Assembly (NCBI GenBank): GCA_018398805.1
Contig: JAGFBZ010002324.1
Location: 310,001 to 374,000 of the forward strand
Reading direction: 5' to 3'
Length of the DNA: 64,000 bases
Source: Hirundichthys speculiger
Taxonomy: Eukaryota > Chordata > Actinopteri > Beloniformes > Exocoetidae
Both the position numbers and the translations under genes were made by a program. Shown in pieces: positions 44,641 to 54,589 of the stretch (position 1 is its first letter; every line of letters begins with the position of its first letter). The notes beneath the pieces are model-generated. The model was not told where the DNA came from. It saw only the letters and a list, made by a program, of their open reading frames with translations, and ran no database searches.

Positions 44641-45439
44641 TACCTCAGAAATTACCTGTTTTAATGTTCTGATTGTAGCTCAGGATTTTGTTGGTAGACT
44701 TTTTTATTTTTTATAAAAACAGGATGACATTAATGCCCTGGCAGTGGCAATAAGCTTTATTTTATTTTACATTTTTTAAGATGAGATTTACACTAAATAT
44801 GTGTTACTGACAAGTGCTGATGTTAAAAGTGTTTGAACAACAAATGTTATGACACTTTAGTTCATATGGCAGCAGAACATTTAAATAAAAGTGACCTTTA
44901 CACTACTTTTGAATTGGCTAATGCCAAGAAGAAAATAGCAGCAATCTAATTTGAGCTGTATTCCCTCTAATCTTCTCGGTAACACCCTGTCATCCCCGGG
45001 CTGACAGAGCTTTCACGCCTCTTGCCAAAGGGATGTAACTTCCTCTCACGCATGGCAGAAAAAGAATTACTCTCTTAAGTGGTGAGTGTCGGCTGCAGCC
45101 AGGTGGAAGATAGCGAAGCTTTCCTCTCTCCTCGTAAGCGATTTTCTGGTTGCTGATCACAAGGACCCGAACGATGACAGCACTGGAAGGTATGCGGAGC
45201 ATCTGTCGGGTCATGCTCGGCACCGTTCGTGGTGAGTCAGCCAGGACTGACAGATGAATGGCAACGCTCGTAGCTGTTTTAGTGAACTGCGTTTGGAAGT
45301 GGGTGTGACTTTTAAAAAGGACATGTTGTGAAAAAAAAAAATATGTCTGTGCTTGAGAGCGAATATCACTGGCATCAGTATGACCGGGAAATTAAATGGA
45401 TGAGCTTGGGAGACTGGAAAACCACACTGGGACTACTGG
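44641..45439. other. no recognised gene
   Basis: A minus frame at 44990-45223 has no recognisable motif. AT-rich DNA otherwise. Confidence 0.35.
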
Positions 45440-45684
45440 AACGTCGTATGTGTTTCATTAAGACGTGGCAGCAGGAACATTTTCTGGACTCCAGCGCTTC
45501 TCTGCGTGGCTTTAAGACTACAAATCCCAAAAGAGACTGCAGGCAGAGCAGCACCCATAATGGAGGAGGGACTGCAGTGCTTGATAATAGGAAGTGGTGT
45601 AATCCTGGATGTGCTACTGTGAAGGAGCATCTCTGCACCCAGATGTTGAACTGTTGGCGGTGGATTTCCCTCCATGTTGGATAC
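45440..45684 (+). pseudogene. LINE endonuclease fragment
   Basis: The frame reads FIKTWQQEHFLDSSASLRGF, then NPKRDCRQS, GGGTAVLDNRKWCN and TVKEHLCTQMLNCW. It follows the ETWL-DS-L-GF, RDCR, RGGGL-YIN-WC pattern of the apurinic-type endonuclease in CR1/L2/Rex-like LINEs. It is 5'- and 3'-truncated and ends beside a hAT MITE. A 173-codon frame that includes it continues into the MITE and is not a host gene. Confidence 0.65.
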
Positions 45685-45692
45685 CAAGAGGG

Positions 45693-46110
45693 TAGAGCTG
45701 AGCGATTTTATCAATTCCGCGATATATATATCGATATTTTATCGAGTATCGATTTTTCAGCCGCGAGTATCGATATTCTAAGCTTCTTCCAAAACCCCCG
45801 TGTCCCACCTTTAAAAACTTGCAAGCAACAATTGACACCGTTTAAATAAATGAAACTATTTTTCTCAACAAATCTTTTATTCATTTTGTCCAGCATTTGC
45901 TAGCTGCCTGTTAGCCATGTAATGTGGAATTGATGCTTTCAGTTCAATTAAGTCAAACAAAGACATTGGAACACTCACAAGATGTCACCAAAATCACTTT
46001 GTCCCTTTAAAATCTTTCGGAAAATGATGTATATGTATTGTAAGATGAATATCCATATATATCATATTGTATCGTATCGTATCGCGAGATTAGTGTATCG
46101 CTACAGCCCT
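45693..46110 (+). mobile_element. hAT MITE (418 bp)
   Basis: The ends are TAGAGCTGAGCGAT and ATCGCTACAGCCCT, with an exact 8-bp target duplication CAAGAGGG at 45685-45692 and 46111-46118. The subterminal ATATATATCGATAT and CGTATCGTATCG stretches are self-complementary. A truncated inverted relative is at 2930-3283. Non-coding. Confidence 0.93.
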
Positions 46111-46372
46111 CAAGAGGGTCCATCTGCATTATCTAGTTATTTAAATATATTTTTTGTTGGATTAATGAATATTTTTTTAGCTCAGTAGAGTTTGATTCAG
46201 TTCAACACAATATTTGAATTTCTGAAAATCTGCCGCCAAGTTAACCATTCAGATTCGCAGGGTTCTGTTGCATCACAGCACAAGCTCCACCCCCCGTTCT
46301 TTATGTCCAGTCAGTTGCGACTTCGAAATCATCTCAGACCTTGGGAGTAAAAAGTTGAAGGGGTCAGTGGGG

Positions 46373-47730
46373 CAAGGTTATATTATAGTTTTGAAATTTT
46401 CTTTAGTTTTTATTTTTATTTAGTTTTCCAGTTTGCTTTTTTATTTCAGTTTAGTTTTAGTTAGTTCAACAAGTAATTTAGTAGTTTTAGTTTAGTTTTT
46501 ATTTTGAGGAATTGACTAGTTTCAGTTTAGTTTTTATTTAGTTTTAGTCTTAGTTTTAGTTTTTCTTCTTCTTGCAGTATGCAGCAGATTATACACCTTT
46601 TCGACTTGAAAATTGTGGACATGCGCCCCCTAGTGGCCCCGCCATAACTGGAGTGTGCGGTGCTCCACCAACTAACCCAAACACAGCAGCGTGGAGGATC
46701 TGTTACGGATAACACAGACATGTCTTGGATTGATGATGTTAGGCAGTGGCCTCCAGTTACAGATGAAGGTAGTTTATCGCTGTTTTTAATGATTGGTTAT
46801 GGAAATAGCATGATCTATTCCCATAATCAAACACTAAAAACTGTGGAACGCTGCAACGCTGACTATAACTAACGTCAACAAGCCATAAAGATTATGCTGC
46901 TGTAATGTTAACGCGAGCGGTAAATTAGGCTATGTGTTAATGTTATATTTAATTTATTTTATCATTCTCCTAATTCATTCATTCATTAATTTATTCATTC
47001 ATTTATAGGCTTGTGCTAGTACCGAGGGCTACAGTAGCCTCATACTGCTGTTCTTTCGGCCAGAATCGTCCGGGACTCTCAGCGAGACTATGAGTAGTAT
47101 GAGATTGAATGTTAACGAAAACTCACCCGGCTGTATTCATTTGGAACAAAGTCCTTTCTGTTGATATTTTTCACCCACGTCTTCCTAACTTCTTGTTCTG
47201 CAAACAAGGCAGTCTTCGTGCATACTTTCTTCTTCCATTGTCGAATTTTCACACCATTGTTGGCACAGTTTATGACGGAACATTATTCCCACTCGACCGA
47301 CTCGACATTATAAAAATATATATTTGTAGAAAGAGAAAAACACTGGTTAATCTGCGAGCCGGTGAAAGAATCGCTCTGTAGCACCCTCCAGCAATGGCGC
47401 ACGGGGTACTTCCGGGGGGCTGGCCCGAAAAGGTCTATATCCGCTATGCTGCCCCCTCTCTGGAGGGAGGGTAGCATAGCGGCTGTTGCAGGACAGGCAG
47501 TAATCTTTATGGCAGTAATCGAGGGAGAAAACGAAACGACAACGAAAACGAAGCTGAATTTATCTACAATTCAGTTTAGTTTTAGTTAGTTTTACATCCT
47601 TCATTGTAGTTTTTATTTAGTTTTCGTTTTTTTTTTAATTGTAGTTTTTATTTTTATTTCAGTTAACTGAAATTTTTTTCATTGCTAGTTTTAGTTTTAG
47701 TCTTAGTTTTCGTTAACTATAATAACCCTG
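46373..47730 (+). mobile_element. hAT-type element, complete copy
   Basis: The ends are CAAGGTTATATTATAG and CTATAATAACCCTG, with an exact 8-bp target duplication CAGTGGGG at 46365-46372 and 47731-47738. Long TAGTTTTAGTTT-rich subterminal regions are inverted at the two ends. Fragments of the same family are at 1-138 and 4016-4220. The interior holds one short conserved-looking frame (46720-46768). Confidence 0.92.
46690..46770 (+). pseudogene. possible exon of the element's own protein
   Basis: A short frame with TDMSWIDDVRQWPPVTDEG ends at a donor-like GAAG|GTAGTT. The W-x-D-x-W-P-P-V core recalls an N-terminal segment seen in some transposon proteins of fish, but I cannot name the family. 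No catalytic core follows. Confidence 0.3.
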
Positions 47731-47734
47731 CAGT

Positions 47735-47768
<34 letters not shown>
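47735..47768 (+). repeat. poly(G) tract
   Basis: Thirty-four consecutive G residues directly follow the hAT target duplication. The length may be unreliable in the assembly. Confidence 0.85.
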
Positions 47769-47771
<3 letters not shown>

Positions 47772-48942
47772 ATGCCTAGTAAAGGTGTATGGCCTGGGGG
47801 GGCAGGGGGGTTGGCATGCTGCTGCCCTCTGTGGGTGTCAACTAAAGAAAGAGCTAATGAGCTAGTGATGCTTTACTAGTACTTTGACCAGTTACATTTT
47901 TTTTCTTTTTAATTCCGACTTGAAACTCCAACTTCTTGATGGTCTTTTCTCTGTTTCTAAATTAAGGGGAATTCTGGGTTGCTGTTTGTGATTGAATTCA
48001 GCATGAATAACGTGAAAGCGGACCTCACCACTGCACAAATAAACATTTATCTGTGAGTGAATTTTTGTCCATGAAGACAAGCTTTTCAGCATAAACCAAT
48101 AGAAACTTATATTATACACAAGAGAAGGAATCAGCCATGATTCTCGGGTTTTATCACTGTGATTTTGATTCACTGACTTCCCATCTGGCTGCCTGTTACA
48201 TTGCTTCAGCATTCATATACGTGGTTCCGTGTTTTAACAGCCTCTTGTTGTGGACAAGATTGTCCCTAAGACAGGGATCAGTACCAAATGTCAAAGTCCA
48301 AACTGCAGATGAGGGAAATGTTATATGTCCATTGAGGTTTTGTTCGACATGGTAATTATGTGTTTTAGTGATTATTTAGAGGAATTTGTGACCAAATTCG
48401 CATTTGCTTGGAAGCCTAATACTGTAAGGCGGATCGTGAATCAGAGACCGTCCGCAGAAGTGATCAAAGTACGTCGGAGGTATTTTATTTTGACCACAGG
48501 AAATTCTCTCAACATTCCATTAAGCTGCTCAAAGATGTGAATTCATCTGACATTGTAATCACATTTCCTCTCCTGCTTCAACAGAAATGTGGTTAAAGTC
48601 AGACTTCAGCTCCGGACAGACTTCACCTTTACACAAACTGACTCGGAGGTGAAACTGTTTATGAAATTAGTCGGTGGTGAAGTTGGAGGTTTTCACAACA
48701 ATGTCAACATGAATGGGGCCAACTTTTATTTCACTCTTGTCCCAAATCATTTAAGTTGCCAAATAATCCATCCGTGACCTCCGCTGCCTCCTGCCCCAGT
48801 CATTTTTTTAAAACTCATTTTCATTTCTCGTAAGCATTTTTTTGGTGCTTGACAAATGTGTTTTTTTTATTTATTTATGATCATTCATGTGCCTACCTGA
48901 TCTGCAGTATTGCTACAGTATATTTCCTTGTATTAATTGTAG
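47769..48942. other. no recognised gene
   Basis: Several 60-100-codon frames on both strands (for example 47892-48212 minus, 48325-48540 plus and 48589-48777 plus) have no recognisable motif or linking splice signals. Confidence 0.35.
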
Positions 48943-49350
48943 GGCTGTCAAAGTTATTAACGCATTATTAACATTTTAATAATGCGTTAATAGTGTTATT
49001 AATGTGTTATTAACACATTGATAACGTGTTAACACAAATTCTGTTTAACGCTACTATTTTTTTATGCGAGATTAACGCACATGATTCTGTAAATATGACC
49101 CTCGGCCAATAAGTGTATTTACGGTCAATGGGCGGGACAGACATGGAGACAGAAAAGTATCTCATGAATGGCAAGTTTAGCCTTAAGGTGCTGCCAGATG
49201 GGTTAGCCTCATGATTAGCGTCATGAAAACGGCACAGATTTCATCCAGGTTGGTGTCATTTTGTAGATATAAGTATGCCAGACATTTCACAAGTGTCATC
49301 AACCCTCCAAGCTCAGTGGGTGTGGCTAAAACTCTCAAGAACAGCACTGA
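48943..49350 (+). mobile_element. hAT-type element, left part, internally deleted
   Basis: It starts TAGGGCTGTCAAAGTTATTAACGC and has TTAATAATGCG-type repeats, then matches the element at 25797 through the BED-like FSLKVLPDG frame, skips part of it, and resumes at CGTCATGAAAACGGCAC, the site where the other copy holds an L1. It fades after about 49350 and no right terminus is seen. Confidence 0.75.
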
Positions 49351-49977
49351 ATGTCCTGATCATTATGACCAAAGAGTTCGGTTTCAGTCTCAAAGGACAT
49401 GTCTCCAGATCTTCCTCTTTACGTGCAGGTGCAAACGGTAATGTGTCTTCTTCATGGTGGTTTTGGAGCCTGACCTACAACAGGTATGGTTTCCTCAACT
49501 TCACTTCCAGGACATGGAGAAAAAAAAAGTGCATGTCTTTTTTTCAGACTGTGTGTAAAGTTTGCATTGAAACTGTAATAATCTGGCCAGAGGAAGAGAA
49601 GGAAGTCACGGATGACATGAAAAGAAAGCCACACAACACATAGAGGGTTTCTTCTGAAGTCCAACTCCCCTCAGACTGTACACGAAGCTTAAGGGGGCAG
49701 GCGGGGAACTGGAGAGCATCAAAGCCACCGTCCAGGATGAAACGAGTACAACAGGAAGCACCACCCTCCATGTAGCATTTGTATTGAGTTACCAAGCTCT
49801 TCTGGTACCACTGTGTGACGGCTAGGTGCTTTACTTGTTCTGCAGTGATGCAGATAAACCTCTGCTGGTGCTGTCAGTTCTGTCATGCAGTTGAAAGATG
49901 CCTCAGCTCGGTCACGATCATGACACGATCGCAGCTTCAGAACCGGTGATGCTGCCGACCAACCTCTCCGACCGTGT
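49351..49977. other. no recognised gene
   Basis: A 122-codon plus frame (49275-49643) starts inside the hAT copy and shows no motif. Nothing else is supported. Confidence 0.35.
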
Positions 49978-50283
49978 GAGGGTTAGGGGTTAGGGTTAGG
50001 GGTTAGGGTATGGGTTAGGGGTTAGGGGTTAGGGGTTAGGGGTTAAGGTTAGGGGTTAAGGTTAGGGTTAGGGGTTAGGGGTTAGGGTTAAGGGTTAAGG
50101 GTTAGGGTTAGAGGTTAGGGGTTAGGGGTTAGGGTTAGGTTAGGGTTAAGGGTTAGGGGTTAGGGGTTAGGGTTAAGGGTTAAGGGTTAAAGGTTAAGGG
50201 TTAGGGGTTAGGGTTAGGGGTTAGGGGTTAGGGTTAGGGGTTAGGGTATGGGTTAGGGTTGGGTTAGGGTTAGGGGTTAGGGT
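49978..50283 (+). repeat. telomere-like array A
   Basis: Tandem TTAGGG and TTAGGGG units with TTAAGGG variants, ending at a T-run followed by GGAATGAAATTAGG. All units are in the same orientation. Both flanks are ordinary DNA, so it is interstitial in this assembly. Confidence 0.9.
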
Positions 50284-50474
50284 TTTTTTTGGAATGAAAT
50301 TAGGATGCGCTAGCCTACTGTACCAAAGAAGAAAGAATGGGGTAGCGGGAGCACAGTCATCTCAATGTAAATAACCAGGACTTAATCCCAAAGCAAGACT
50401 CAGGGGATAGACAGAGGAAAAGTTATGTGGGGGAAGAGGAAAAAAAAAAAAAAAAGGGGGGGGGGGGGGGGATG

Positions 50475-50523
<49 letters not shown>

Positions 50524-50880
50524 ACATGCGCACATATATAAGCACACACACATATACATATATATATATACATATATATATATATAAACATATGCATATA
50601 CATACATATACATACACGCACATGCACACAACCACACTCACACATGAATAAAATAAAATAAAATAAAATAAGGCGGGATATTTTTGTTTTACTTTTAAAA
50701 TAGAGATAACGGAGGAAGTGCAGCCAAGGGGTTAGTATAAAAAGGATATGAAACAAGTGCTAAAATAGTAAGTGCTAAAAAAAAGTCAAATATTAGCAAA
50801 ACCACGCAATATATTTAGAACATTTTTTAAGAAAAAAGAACACTCAATATATAAAAAAGTAAATGGCTGGAGTTCCTTAG
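50284..50880 (+). repeat. spacer 1 between telomere-like arrays
   Basis: Begins GGTTTTTTTTGGAATGAAATTAG, includes CTAGCCTACTGTACCAAAG, GGGAGCACAGTCATCTC and GGCGGGAT, and ends with TGGCTGGAGTTCCTTAG. A related spacer is at 51132-51635. It carries an A-run/G-run, a long (TA)n tract (about 50478-50521), CA/TA-rich DNA and (AATAA)n (about 50646-50672). Open frames through these tracts are artefacts. Confidence 0.8.
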
Positions 50881-51131
50881 GGGTTACGGTTGGGGTTGGG
50901 GTTAGGGTTAGGGGTTAGAGGTTAGAGGTTAGGGTTAGAGTTAGGGGTTAGGGTTAGGGGTTAGAGTTAGGGGTTAGGGTTAGGGGTTGGGGTTAGGGTT
51001 AGGGGTTAGGATTAGGGTTAGGGGTTAGGGTGAGGGGTTAGGTTTAGGATTAGAGTTAGAGTTAGGGGTTAGGATTAGGGTTAGGAGTTAGAGGTTAGGG
51101 TTAGGGTTGGGGTTGGGGTTGGGGTTAGGGT
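50881..51131 (+). repeat. telomere-like array B
   Basis: Degenerate TTAGGGG/TTAGGG units with frequent GTTAGAG, GTTGGG and GATTAG variants, more diverged than array A. Same orientation as array A. Confidence 0.88.
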
Positions 51132-51635
51132 TTTTTGGAATGAAATTGAGTTGCACTAGCCTACTGTACTAAAGGGAGGAGAATGGGGCAGTGGGAGCAC
51201 AGTCATCTTGATGCAGAAAACCAGGACTCAATCCCAGAGCAGGATTCAGGGGATGGAGGAGAAAAAAAAAAAAAAAGTTTTTTTTTTAGGTAAAATTAGA
51301 TAAATTTAAAAATATTAAAATAAGGCGGGATTTTTTATTTTGCCTTTAATTAAATAGAGGAGACGGAGGAAGTGCAGCCAAGGGTTAGTATAATGGGTTA
51401 AGAAACATAAATAAGTGCTAAAATAGTAAGTGCTATAAAAAGGTCAAACATTAGTAAAAACACAATATATTAGAAAAAATGATTTATAATAACACACAAT
51501 ATATAACAAGAATGTGGCTGGAGTTCCTCTGCTGAAAAAAAAAAAAAAAAAAGGGGGGGGGGAGAGGATGGGTTGAAGGGGGTCCTTTCCCTGGGACGTG
51601 GGAAAATGGAGAAAAGGCAGCCATAATTAGTTTAT
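51132..51635 (+). repeat. spacer 2 between telomere-like arrays
   Basis: Parallels spacer 1 in order: GGAATGAAATTGAG, CTAGCCTACTGTACTAAAG, GGGAGCACAGTCATCTTG, GGCGGGAT, GGAGGAAGTGCAGCCAAGG, AGTGCTAAAATAGTAAGTGC and TGGCTGGAGTTCCTC. It lacks the (TA)n microsatellite of spacer 1, then adds an A-run/G-run and about 60 bp of DNA before array C. Confidence 0.8.
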
Positions 51636-51856
51636 GGTTTAGGTTTAGAGTTAGAGTTAGGGGTTAGGATTAGGGTTAGGGGTTAGAGGTTAGGGTTAGG
51701 GGTTCGGGTTAGGGTTAGGGTTTAGAGGTTAGGGGTTAGGAGTTAGGGTTAGGGGTTAGGGGTTAAAGGTAAGGGTTAGGGGTTCGGGTTAGGGTTAGGG
51801 TTTAGAGGTTAGGGGTTAGGAGTTAGGGGTTAGAGGTTAGGGGTTAGGGGTTAGGG
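51636..51856 (+). repeat. telomere-like array C
   Basis: TTAGGGG-type units with many variants. It contains an internal duplication: two segments with GGTTCGGGTTAGGGTTAGGG followed by TTTAGAGGTTAGGGG (about 51700-51750 and 51780-51830). Same orientation as arrays A and B. Confidence 0.88.
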
Positions 51857-52639
51857 TAAGTTCCCCACTCTTGCTGTGCCGATGTGCTCTCTTTCCTGAG
51901 GCACATCCACACCTGAAACACACATGGAGGGTGTGGCGGACGAGAAGCCGGCAGTCAATAGACGCGCTGGCTGGCTGGCTGACACGCACACAAACACTCC
52001 GGTAGTTTTCCACAGAAATCCAACCTCGCGATGTGAATGATGCCTTCACATAAAACAGCCCCCGCTCGACGGCGTTCGAAATGGCACAGAGTTTTCCTTC
52101 AACAGCGAGGGGGAAATCTTCAGTTTTAACGATGCCGCTTTGTGGCACGGTCCTTCCCCGAAAGACAGAGCATGTGGCTGAAGACCTTCTCACAAAAATA
52201 GCATTGCGTGATCCTCAGCTGTTTGCGTGCACTCGGCCTCTGCTGTCAACAGTTTAAATGGCAGATAGATTATAAAACGTTGCCTTCAGCGCTCTTCCAC
52301 TTAATACAAGCGCAAGGAATTTGTTTTGGTTCCATGTTTCAGAGCTTTCAGCGCGTTCAGAGCTCGAAGACTGTCCGTGGACACGGATAAAAAGGGACAG
52401 CTTTGAGTCTGCGGGGGCAGGTGGAAGACTGACTTTAAGGATAAAAACCTGCAACGCTGCTGTGTCCAGTTTTCAGCTCGTACTTTAATCCGGTCTTCTG
52501 CGTTTTCATCATTTTGTGTCTGCAGGTGAAAAGGAAAGCAAAAAACGCTGATGCGTGCATTTAATTTCCACCAGTTCGCTAGTACGTGCTAGTACAGCAC
52601 TGGAATTCTTTTTTTTTTTTTTGCACAGCGTGGCACTGG
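51857..52639. other. no recognised gene
   Basis: A 118-codon minus frame (51837-52193) begins in this region and ends in the telomere-like array. It has several Cys but no pattern I can assign. It might be a degraded exon or chance. Confidence 0.35.
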
Positions 52640-53760
52640 GCCTCATTCAGGCCGACAAACTTGACTTTGGTCTCATTTGTCCGTAGGACGTCTTTCGGTT
52701 TGCTCAGACGGCGTGTAGCGGGCCGTAAACCCGTATGAATGCTTGATCAGCCTTCTAACTGTGCCGTCATGGACTGACACATTTAACGTTCTCAGCGAGG
52801 CCTGTAGAGTCTGAGACGGACTGTAGCTTGCAAGCTTTCTTATATTTGAGGAGGCTGACACCACTTCCATTTTTACAACTAAATTAAAAACATTTATGTT
52901 TAGTAAAATCTACAGTTAGTCTAAACTATAGTGTGTTAGGGCTATTAGTTATAGGAGCTCAGATTAGAGTAGCTCGTCTTAATCACAGCTTCGTCATAGT
53001 TATGCTGCTATAGGCCTACGCTGCAGGAGAACACCGACATGATCTGCTGAGTGATGTCTTCACTGCTCTTCTCCCTTTCCTCCTCCCTTCCTCCTTCTCC
53101 AGCTCATTCCATAGTTAATTAGCAGCACTTCAGCTCTTCATCAGGAAGGTCCCCCCATATGATCCAGGTCCTGGTCCAGGTTTCTTCCTCTTAAAGTAGA
53201 CTTTTTTCTTGTCACTGTTTGGCTTAAAGGTTTTTTTCTCCCTCTGTGGGAGTTTTTTTTACCTGCTTTTATCCTTGTTTAGGATTCAATATTATATTTT
53301 AAGTTAATGATATTTGCTAGGGGGTCATGATCTGGGTCTCTGTAAAGCGCCTGGAGACAATTGACATTGTAACAGACGCTATACAGATAAAATTAAATTG
53401 AATTGAATTGTATCTTATTTTTTTCCATTTATCCTTGAGGAGACATCCACTCCTGAGATGACTGTCTTGAATGCCTTCCACCTGTGACTAACACTTCCAA
53501 CTGTAGAACATTGAGCTCCAAACAGTTTGGAAGCTGTTTTATACCCCGATACGCAGCAATAACTGCTTCTCTAAGACTGTGACTCATATCTTTCCCCCTT
53601 GGCATTGCGTTAACGCACACTTGAGCGCTCGAGAGCAGCAGACTGTCAAAACCGAGGACTATTTTGAGTGTCCCGGCAGCGCAGTTCATCGCCTTGGTAA
53701 TGCTGATGATAGGGCAAATATCTGGTTCCCATTTAATGGTGCGCTGAGCTGAGTAAAGTC
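52640..53760 (-). repeat. unclassified dispersed repeat, split by an L2-like LINE end
   Basis: The halves 52640-52844 and 53411-53760 flank the LINE and appear to be one older repeat. The left half has, on the minus strand, LRTLNVSVHDGTVRRLIKHS, which looks like a helix-turn-helix segment of a Tc1-type protein. The right half carries GGAGACATCCACTCCTGAGATG and GTTTTATACCCCGATACGCAGC. The family is uncertain. Confidence 0.4.
52845..53410 (+). mobile_element. L2/CR1/Rex-type LINE, 3' end (second copy)
   Basis: It matches the 3' part of the copy at 5365-6080, starting in the ORF2 tail (GAGGCTGACACCACTTCC, then AAATTAAAAACATTTATG) and running through AGTCTAAACTATAGTGTG, CTATAGGCCTACGCTGCAGG and CAGACGCTATACAGATAAAAT into an (AATTG)n tail. 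About 560 bp, strongly 5'-truncated. Confidence 0.8.
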
Positions 53761-54589
53761 CGGTTGGTGGAGCGGTTGCTACGCTGCAAACAGGCGGTTG
53801 CCATGTTGGGAAACAGCCATCGGGCCAGTCAAACAAACATCCCTTCTCTGAGTCATGGGCCGGCCTCCCCCACCACACGCTCGCTCCCCTCGCCAGACCA
53901 CGGAGTTCCCTCGCTGAAATCGTCCCAACTCGTCTGTAATTACGCCTGGTTTCTCACTCGCTCGCTGCCTCCAACCCCCCCCCCCAGATGTTTTTCTCAG
54001 CCAGAACCAGACACTGGCCACTCTGTGTTACCTCCTCACTGCTCTTTCCCCCCCTGCCCCTCCCACACATCCACAGTTTCAGAAGAAAAAAGCAAACAAA
54101 CAAAAAAAAAAACCCTCTTTGGTGATATTTTTAGGGGGTTGCCCCCTCCCGTTTTTTTCCACCTTGTTCCACAAACAAGCACTCAACTCCACTTCAGGTG
54201 AAGTAAGGAGTCGATTCACTCACACATCAGCGCCTCATCTGACCAGTCGCAGCCCAGTCTGCAGGCCAAAACCCTTCAGACTCTGCTGCTGCAACGCACA
54301 AACAAGTTGCTGTCTCCCTGGTAGTGTCCTGCTCTTAAACCTGTTTTTACCTGTCAGCGTCGGTAACTTCTGTCCAAATGTACAAGCAGCCTGATCTGTA
54401 GCCGCTGATGCAGCCCCGTAGCAGTCCATCTAAAATGAGCTTCAGCTGGGTGAAGATGGGCAACATTTATGGATCAGAGTCACATTTGTCTCCTGTTTGC
54501 TTGATGGAACTTTAAGGTGCATTTGTGGATGAAAAGGTTTGAGTTCATGTGTCCAGAATCACATCTGTTTTTGATGCATCTCTGCCTGA
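53761..54589. other. no recognised gene
   Basis: C-rich stretches (53976-53985, 54047-54064) and an A-rich run (about 54100-54112) inflate frames on both strands. No domain recognised. Confidence 0.35.

Noticed and set aside
45328..45849. 173-codon plus frame as a host gene
   Set aside because: The first half is a LINE endonuclease fragment and the second half is a hAT MITE.
50362..50756. Minus and plus frames rich in IYIYIY and VCVC
   Set aside because: They come from (TA)n and (CA)n microsatellite DNA within spacer 1.
49978..51856. A true chromosome end
   Set aside because: More than 12 kb of other sequence follows on the right, the units are degenerate, and the arrays are interrupted by spacers.
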